This document shows, piece by piece, positions 7,763-12,153 of a stretch of DNA of 12,153 nucleotides; positions within the stretch are counted from its first letter, which is position 1, and every line of letters begins with the position of its first letter. This DNA is from Desulfuromonas sp. (GTDB lineage: Bacteria > Desulfobacterota > Desulfuromonadia > Desulfuromonadales > SZUA-401), in NCBI GenBank assembly GCA_002869605.1, contig PKUI01000222.1, positions 1 to 12,153 on the forward strand. Direction: 5' to 3'. The position numbers and the translations under genes were made by a program. The notes below the pieces were generated by a model, which worked only from the letters and a program-made list of their open reading frames with translations, ran no database searches and was not told the origin of the DNA.

Positions 7763-8959
7763 TTACTCAATCTTGCCGGTAAGAGCCGATTGCACGGTTT
7801 CGACCATACCGTCCTCCTCGCAATAGGTTGCCACGACCTTAAGCCGTTTGGGTATCGCGATGTGCTGCGGGCAATGATTCAGGCACTGCTCGCATCCGGT
7901 ACATTGAGAAGCGTAAGCCTTGTTGCCCCGCACCCCTCCATTCTGCACCGCATAAACAAACTGCGTGCGCTGCCGGGGCTCTTTAAACATCAATCCGGTG
8001 TTGTAGATCTCGAAACAACTGGGGATGTTTACTCCCGCCGGGCAGGGCATACAGTACTGGCAGCCGGTGCAGGCAATCGGCATCAGTTCCTGGTATTTGT
8101 CTGCGACCCTGGCCACCAGATCCAGCTCTGCATCGCTCAGGGAGTTAGCTTCCGCCTGTCCGGCAATCGCCAGATTCTGCTCAATGTGGACATCATCGTT
8201 CATCCCGGAGAGCACCACCGTCACTTCCGACCTGTCCCATACCCAGCGCAGAGCCCACTCCACCGGAGCACGGCTTGTCTCCGCCGTGTCCCAGAGTTGC
8301 TGAATCGCCGGCGGGGTTTCCGGACGACTCAGGTTGCCGCCGCGCAACGGCTCCATCACGATCACCGCGATATCTCTCGCGGCAGCGTACAAAAGACCGG
8401 CCGTCCCTGCCTGGTTCTGGGTATCGAGAAAGTTGTACTGAATCTGGCAGAACACCCAGTCGTAGGCATCGATGATGCGCGTAAATTCGTCCTTGCTGCC
8501 GTGGAAGGAAAAACCGATGTTGACAATTTTCCCGTCAGCCTTGGCCTGTTCGAGAAAGTCGATGACGCCGAGAGCTTCCATCCGCTCCCATGAGTCCCCC
8601 TCCAGGGCATGTAACAGGTAATAATCGATGGTCTCCACGCCAAGTCGTTCAAGCTGACGCTCGAGAATTCGCTCCATATCTGAACGGCTGTTGATCGCCC
8701 ACGGCGGCAGCTTGTCGGCAATCTTCACCTTGTCACGGTAGCCGTCCCGAAGAGCCTTGCCGACCACCCCTTCGCTTTGTCCGCCATGATAGGGCCAGGC
8801 CGTGTCGACGTAGTTGACCCCGCTGTCGATGGCCTTGCGCATCTGGGCAATGGCTTTGGCTTCATGAATACTGCCATCCTCGTTTAGAGGCAGGCGCATG
8901 GCCCCAAAGCCTAAAGCAGATAGTTGGTCTCCATTTTTGGGAACGGTTCTATACAACAT
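7763..8959 (-). CDS. Aldo/keto reductase with C-terminal double iron-sulfur cluster motifs
   Basis: This is a predicted cytoplasmic oxidoreductase joining an NAD(P)H-type aldo/keto reductase barrel to a ferredoxin-like tail (the group known as COG1453). The 398 residues open with LSALGFGAMRLP. The complete AKR catalytic tetrad is visible: Asp52 and Tyr57 in VDTAWPYHGG, Lys83 in IADKLPP, and His117 in YYLLHAL. Barrel strands continue with IGFSFHG (148-154), a QIQYN segment (172-176) and MEPLRGG (202-208). The tail carries CTGCQYCMPCP (Cys297, 300, 303, 306) and CTGCEQCLNHCP (Cys353, 356, 359, 363); the second is a classic 4Fe-4S motif, and the first has only two residues before its last Cys. 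AAGGAG precedes the ATG by 6 bases. A TGCTAGACT element about 30 bases upstream could be an extended -10. Such fusions are frequent in anaerobes; the substrate is unknown, and electron transfer between the clusters and the barrel is inferred. Confidence 0.93.
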   Translation of the reverse strand: MLYRTVPKNGDQLSALGFGAMRLPLNEDGSIHEAKAIAQMRKAIDSGVNYVDTAWPYHGGQSEGVVGKALRDGYRDKVKIADKLPPWAINSRSDMERILERQLERLGVETIDYYLLHALEGDSWERMEALGVIDFLEQAKADGKIVNIGFSFHGSKDEFTRIIDAYDWVFCQIQYNFLDTQNQAGTAGLLYAAARDIAVIVMEPLRGGNLSRPETPPAIQQLWDTAETSRAPVEWALRWVWDRSEVTVVLSGMNDDVHIEQNLAIAGQAEANSLSDAELDLVARVADKYQELMPIACTGCQYCMPCPAGVNIPSCFEIYNTGLMFKEPRQRTQFVYAVQNGGVRGNKAYASQCTGCEQCLNHCPQHIAIPKRLKVVATYCEEDGMVETVQSALTGKIE

Positions 8960-9059
8960 CGCAATCTCCTTAAAAGATGCTGCTTAAGGTTTGAGTCTAG
9001 CATGTTTCCCCTCGGGCGACAGGTGGTGCCGGGAGGAGAATACTTCTTTGACCGTCACC

Positions 9060-10242
9060 TCAGTTTTTGGCGCGTTCGGGAACCAACAGCAGCATCGAGA
9101 TCAGACAGCCGATGCCGCTCATCGCCACCACCAGTCCCAGCGGCCACGGCGTGCCATCGGCCCACAGGCCGACCAGCCCGGAGCCGAAGATGCCGCTGCC
9201 GTACTGCACCGCCCCGGTCAGGGCCGAGACGGCACCGGCGCGCTGCGGAAAGTCATCCAGGGCGCCGGTAATCGAGTTGGCGACGATGAAGCCGGTGGTC
9301 GAGGCAAACAGAAACAGCGGCACGACCAGTCCCCACAGCCCGCCAACACCGCTATAGGCGATAAGCCCGACCCAAAACCCGCTCCCCAGGGCGGCAACGG
9401 TGCCGAAGAACAGCACCCGTCCATAACCGAAACGTCCTACCAGCGATCGGTTCAGCATGTTGGCGAGCATGATAGTAGTCGATATAGACGAAGGGGGTCC
9501 CGGCGACATAGGCGAACATGCCGGCATAGAGGAAGCCACCGGCGCCGAGGTAACCGAGCAGACGACGATTCTTCAGCAGCTCAGCGTAGCGCCACAGGGC
9601 CCTATGAAGCGGCTCCGGGTTGCGACGGTGCACCGGCAGGGTCTCGGGGATGGTGTAGAGCGCCGCGAAGGTCACCAGCCCGACCACGACCAGCAGCCAG
9701 AAGATCGCGCGCCAGCCGAACAGGGTGACGATCTGGCCACCGACCAGCGGCCCGACCAGCGGCATGATCGCCATGATCGTGATCAGAGTCGAGAGCATCT
9801 GTGCCGCCATGGTCCCCGAGTAAAGGTCACGCACCATGGCTCGCGACAGGGCGACACTGGCGCAGGCCCCCAGGGCCTGCACGATCCGCCAGCCGATCAG
9901 CGTGATCGCATCGTTCGACAGCGCGCAACCGGCCGAGCCGATCACAAACAGGACCAGCCCGCTGCCGATCGCCAGCCGGCGGCCGTAGCGGTCGCTGATC
10001 GGCCCCCACAGCAACTGACCGGAACTGAAGCCGATCAGGTAGCCGGAGATCGTCCATTCGAGCATTCCGGCACTGGCGTGCAATGCTCGGCTCATCACCG
10101 GCATGGCCGGCAGATAGAGGTCGGTAGAGATGGAGGCGAATCCCATCAGCAGGCTGAGCACTGCGAGGACATACCAACCTGGAGCGACGGTTGCCATAAC
10201 GTCAAGCTCTCCCTCGGCTTTTGCATGTGACAACGTGGACAC
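9060..10242 (-). pseudogene. Bcr/CflA-type MFS drug:H+ antiporter, broken by internal deletion with frameshift
   Basis: An intact homologue would be a 12-TM proton-coupled exporter of drugs such as bicyclomycin or chloramphenicol. Frame one (GTG 10240-10242, with GGGAG 5 bases upstream) encodes the N-terminal two thirds: STDLYLPAMPVMSRAL (39-54), the motif A loop LLWGPISDRYGRR (77-89) and the antiporter motif PLVGPLVGG (161-169). It is convincing up to FVYIDYYH (His258, codon 9471-9469), then turns into a 38-residue nonsense tail ending at 9352. The family sequence resumes in another frame at MLANMLNRSLVGRFG (Met codon 9470-9468) and runs about 135 residues to TGA at 9060. Compared with E. 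coli Bcr, about 16-18 residues (a loop and the start of a TM helix) are missing at the join, so the lesion is a deletion whose length is not a multiple of three, not a single-base slip. The protein is probably inactive unless the join is an assembly error. Confidence 0.85.
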
Positions 10243-10273
10243 GATAACTCCCGAATGACTTTAATGAATTTGA

Positions 10274-10291
10274 GACGGATTGAAATCAGTC
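10274..10291. repeat. Imperfect inverted repeat upstream of the MFS pseudogene
   Basis: GACGGATT (10274-10281) and AATCAGTC (10284-10291) are complementary at 7 of 8 positions around GA, 32 bases before the GTG start at 10242. The two-base centre fits a protein-binding site better than a terminator. No promoter of good quality could be placed beside it. Confidence 0.25.
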
Positions 10292-10301
10292 CCTAGCCCA
10301 C

Positions 10302-11441
10302 TCAAGAGCCTGAACCAAGACAATCGATCCCCTCCCACCAGCAAGAAAATTCCTGCGGTTTATTCTCCAGCGGCACCGTCTCGCCGATGGCAGGGGTCAG
10401 CAACCTGGAGTTTCCCCCGTTGTTTGCAGAAGCAACCCTAATGAAGGGCTCGTCCCAAGCGTGTCGAGCGATGGTAAATCTCCCGACATGTGAAGGCAGC
10501 AACGTAGCCGCGTTAAGGTCTTTTGCGGCCTGTACTGCCTCTTCAGGATTCATATGAATATTGGCCCAGCGCTCGTCATACTGCCCGCAATCGAGCGCCG
10601 CGAAATCAAAACCACCAAACGTACGGCCGATCTCGGCAAAATGTGGCCCATAGCCGCTGTCACCGCTGAAGAAGAGACGTCGCGCGTCAGTCTCCAGAGC
10701 AAAGCCTGCCCATAAAGTTTGGTTTTCCTGCAGCAGCCGGTTGGAGTAATGCCTTGCGGGGAGCAGATGGATTTTGATTCCATCGCCATATTCAAACTGA
10801 TCATACCAGTCCCCTTCGGAGACTTTACTCGCATCGAATCCCCACCTATCGAAATAGGTCCCTACCCCAAGCGGACAAACCACTTGCTTGATTTTGTCCT
10901 TTAGAGCCTCAACCGTTGGATAGTCCAGGTGATCCCAGTGTTCATGGGAGATCAGCAGGTAATCAATCTCAGGGATGTCATCAACTGTATAGATGCTTGT
11001 CCCGGCAAAGGCCTTGTTGAGGAACGACAACGGAGCGGCATGGTCACTGAGAATCGGATCGAGCAGAAACCTTTTGCCGCCAAGTTGGAAATAATAAGAG
11101 GAGTGCCCGAGCCAGATGACCAGATCGCTCGAACTGTCGAGAGCCTTCAGGTCTGTTTTCACAGAAGGTACCGGCTGCTCTGGAGTCAGACGCTCGGGGG
11201 GGTGCAGCATATGGTTGAGCAGGATGGAAAATGTGCTGGCGTCTTGTGTGAACTTGGGCGTATCGATAAGGTTGCGAAACTCTCCATCGACATAATTTGG
11301 CGATTTTCGAATGGACTCCAGCCGGGTTCCTTCCGGGGCCTTGCCGAACTTAGGGTGTTTCATAAAAACACAAGCGGCAAGAACCAGGCAGCAGGCCAAC
11401 ACCAACAGACCAATTAACATATATTTGAGTATCCTTTTCAC
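10302..11441 (-). CDS. Membrane-anchored metallo-beta-lactamase-fold hydrolase (NAPE-PLD/UlaG-like)
   Basis: This is a predicted binuclear-zinc hydrolase of the MBL superfamily, closest by motif order to N-acyl-phosphatidylethanolamine phospholipase D-like and UlaG-like proteins. The 379 residues start with a hydrophobic segment (8-26) ending LAAC (Cys24), either a lipobox or an uncleaved anchor, so the enzyme probably faces the periplasm. The catalytic set is complete: VIWLGHSSYYFQLGGKRFLLDP (108-129) opens the fold, then HEHWDH (His166, His168, Asp170, His171), His231 in PARHYS, Asp261 in FSGDSGYG, and His318 in LPSHVGRF near the end. The start is GTG (11439-11441) with AGGA 8 bases upstream; Met8 is an alternative but would cut the signal. 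It lies 54 bases downstream of the flavoprotein gene and may be cotranscribed with it. The substrate is not known; a phospholipid or phosphodiester-like compound is inference from the family. Confidence 0.88.
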   Translation of the reverse strand: MKRILKYMLIGLLVLACCLVLAACVFMKHPKFGKAPEGTRLESIRKSPNYVDGEFRNLIDTPKFTQDASTFSILLNHMLHPPERLTPEQPVPSVKTDLKALDSSSDLVIWLGHSSYYFQLGGKRFLLDPILSDHAAPLSFLNKAFAGTSIYTVDDIPEIDYLLISHEHWDHLDYPTVEALKDKIKQVVCPLGVGTYFDRWGFDASKVSEGDWYDQFEYGDGIKIHLLPARHYSNRLLQENQTLWAGFALETDARRLFFSGDSGYGPHFAEIGRTFGGFDFAALDCGQYDERWANIHMNPEEAVQAAKDLNAATLLPSHVGRFTIARHAWDEPFIRVASANNGGNSRLLTPAIGETVPLENKPQEFSCWWEGIDCLGSGS

Positions 11442-11495
11442 TGCTCAATTCCTATGCTTTGACAATGAAGCCCTGACGTACATACCCTGACGAAG

Positions 11496-12032
11496 TCAAA
11501 CACCTTTCCCGAAACGATACGCCTGGTACATGGCCTCGGTCTTTTTAACCTGGCCTACGTCCCACACGCCGGTTACGGAGATAACGCCTTTTTCCCTGAT
11601 ATTCTCCAGACAGTCGGTGAAGACCCTGAGGCTTTGGGCCGTACGTTCAATCAACGTCTCCCCACCGGCAGCAGCCACGACAAAATAGACATCCTTATCC
11701 TTGAGCATGGTGTAAATGGGGCAGACCCTGTCGATAAGGGTTTTCAGCTGGCCGTTCATGGAGTGGAAGTAGACCGGTGTCGCAAGCACCATCACATCAC
11801 AGGCGAGTAGCTTTTCGTGGATTTCAGCCATGTCGTCCCGCTGTACGCAGGCGCCTCTCTGGCTGATACAGGCGCAACACCCGGTACAATAGTTGATGTT
11901 TTTTTCCGATAGCCGGATTTTTTCGCCATCGTGACCCGCCACCCTTGCACCGCGCAAGAATTCATCGCAAAGCAGGTCGGAGTTGCCACCTTTTCTGGGA
12001 CTGGACGACAATACAAGGATATTTTTGCTCAT
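11496..12032 (-). CDS. Flavodoxin-fold FMN reductase / iron-sulfur flavoprotein-like oxidoreductase
   Basis: This is a predicted cytoplasmic redox protein of the NADPH-dependent FMN reductase/flavodoxin superfamily. In its 178 residues, NILVLSSSPRKGGNSD (4-19) is the FMN phosphate-binding loop, VLATPVYFHSMNGQLK (82-97) is the loop near the flavin ring, and FVVAAAGGE (117-125) is a third strand typical of the fold. Between them, Cys49, Cys52, Cys55 and Cys62 form CX2CX2CX6C, the compact arrangement known from archaeal iron-sulfur flavoprotein (Isf), with an extra Cys53; followed by RDDM it matches many anaerobe homologues. A 4Fe-4S cluster is therefore plausible, giving flavin-to-cluster electron transfer or oxygen/quinone detoxification. 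The ATG at 12030-12032 is the only sensible start, though its upstream GGAATAGAG is a weak ribosome binding site. It sits between a partial gene 6 bases upstream and the MBL gene downstream, all on one strand. Confidence 0.9.
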   Translation of the reverse strand: MSKNILVLSSSPRKGGNSDLLCDEFLRGARVAGHDGEKIRLSEKNINYCTGCCACISQRGACVQRDDMAEIHEKLLACDVMVLATPVYFHSMNGQLKTLIDRVCPIYTMLKDKDVYFVVAAAGGETLIERTAQSLRVFTDCLENIREKGVISVTGVWDVGQVKKTEAMYQAYRFGKGV

Positions 12033-12038
12033 TTTGCT

Positions 12039-12153
12039 CTATTCCAGTTCAATTCGGAGGGATATGGCATCATCCAATCTGTCCATGATGCTGAGCGGAG
12101 CGGTGATCCTGCCAAGCGTTACGAGATTGCCGAATTGTTGTGAAATCTCTTCA
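12039..12153 (-). CDS. Probable C-terminal end of an unidentified gene (5' truncated by window edge)
   Basis: On the minus strand the frame starting at 12152 is open to the window edge and ends with TAG at 12041-12039, giving 37 residues ending DRLDDAISLRIELE. The stop is 6 bases before the flavoprotein ATG, the spacing expected of an operon, and no promoter is visible in the gap. The residues are amphipathic and protein-like, but the fragment is too short to place in a family. A competing plus-strand frame (ATG 12064, also open to the edge) has a GGAGG only 3 bases away and a less convincing composition. Confidence 0.45.
   Translation of the reverse strand, partial: EEISQQFGNLVTLGRITAPLSIMDRLDDAISLRIELE

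Noticed and set aside
9060..9539. A separate 159-residue membrane protein
   Set aside because: Its first 23 residues are non-family sequence and the rest is the C-terminal third of the same Bcr/CflA protein, so it is part of the broken gene.
8991..9728. A 245-codon plus-strand frame over the aldo/keto reductase-MFS junction
   Set aside because: Its low-complexity Arg/Gln/His-rich sequence is a shadow of the MFS gene on the other strand.
12064..12153. A plus-strand gene starting at the right edge
   Set aside because: The ATG has a GGAGG only 3 bases away and would start within the likely end of a minus-strand gene; the composition is less protein-like, and the evidence is too short to support it.

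Overview
This window appears to come from a Gram-negative bacterium of moderate to high GC. A lipoprotein periplasmic adaptor, an inner-membrane RND pump and an outer-membrane channel together require a double-membrane envelope. An aldo/keto reductase with two C-terminal cysteine-rich iron-sulfur motifs and a small flavoprotein with a compact four-cysteine motif point towards an anaerobic or redox-versatile lifestyle. A Desulfuromonas/Geobacter-type relative would fit, but that placement is inference and no marker gene here proves it.

Left edge (1-1103). The last codons of a plus-strand gene run off the edge and end at a textbook intrinsic terminator. About 330 bases with no supported gene follow. 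Then comes a small exported protein of unknown function (462-908, +), followed by a perfect 15-bp hairpin that separates it from the converging efflux operon.

Efflux module (1104-7604, all -). In transcription order: a TetR-type regulator, an AcrA-type adaptor lipoprotein, an AcrB-type HAE1 drug/proton antiporter and an OprM/NodT-type outer-membrane lipoprotein. Spacing is tight: 87 bp between regulator and adaptor, 12 bp between adaptor and pump, and 1 bp between pump and channel. This is a complete tripartite multidrug pump with its own local regulator. A good promoter (TTGACC, 17 bp, TTTAAG) with a short inverted repeat just downstream of the -10 lies before the regulator and suggests autorepression.

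Right half (7763-12153, all -). An aldo/keto reductase-ferredoxin-like fusion comes first, then a Bcr/CflA-type drug:H+ antiporter gene broken by an internal deletion that removes about 16 residues and shifts the frame. A membrane-anchored metallo-beta-lactamase-fold hydrolase of the NAPE-PLD/UlaG type, an iron-sulfur-flavoprotein-like FMN protein, and the probable 3' end of a further gene at the right edge follow. This half reads as separate detoxification, redox and transport genes rather than one pathway.

I found no RNA gene, CRISPR array, insertion sequence or phage gene. I saw no clearly undescribed multi-gene system. The most useful points are the damaged Bcr-like gene, the regulator's promoter/operator layout, the iron-sulfur aldo/keto reductase and the unrecognised exported protein.
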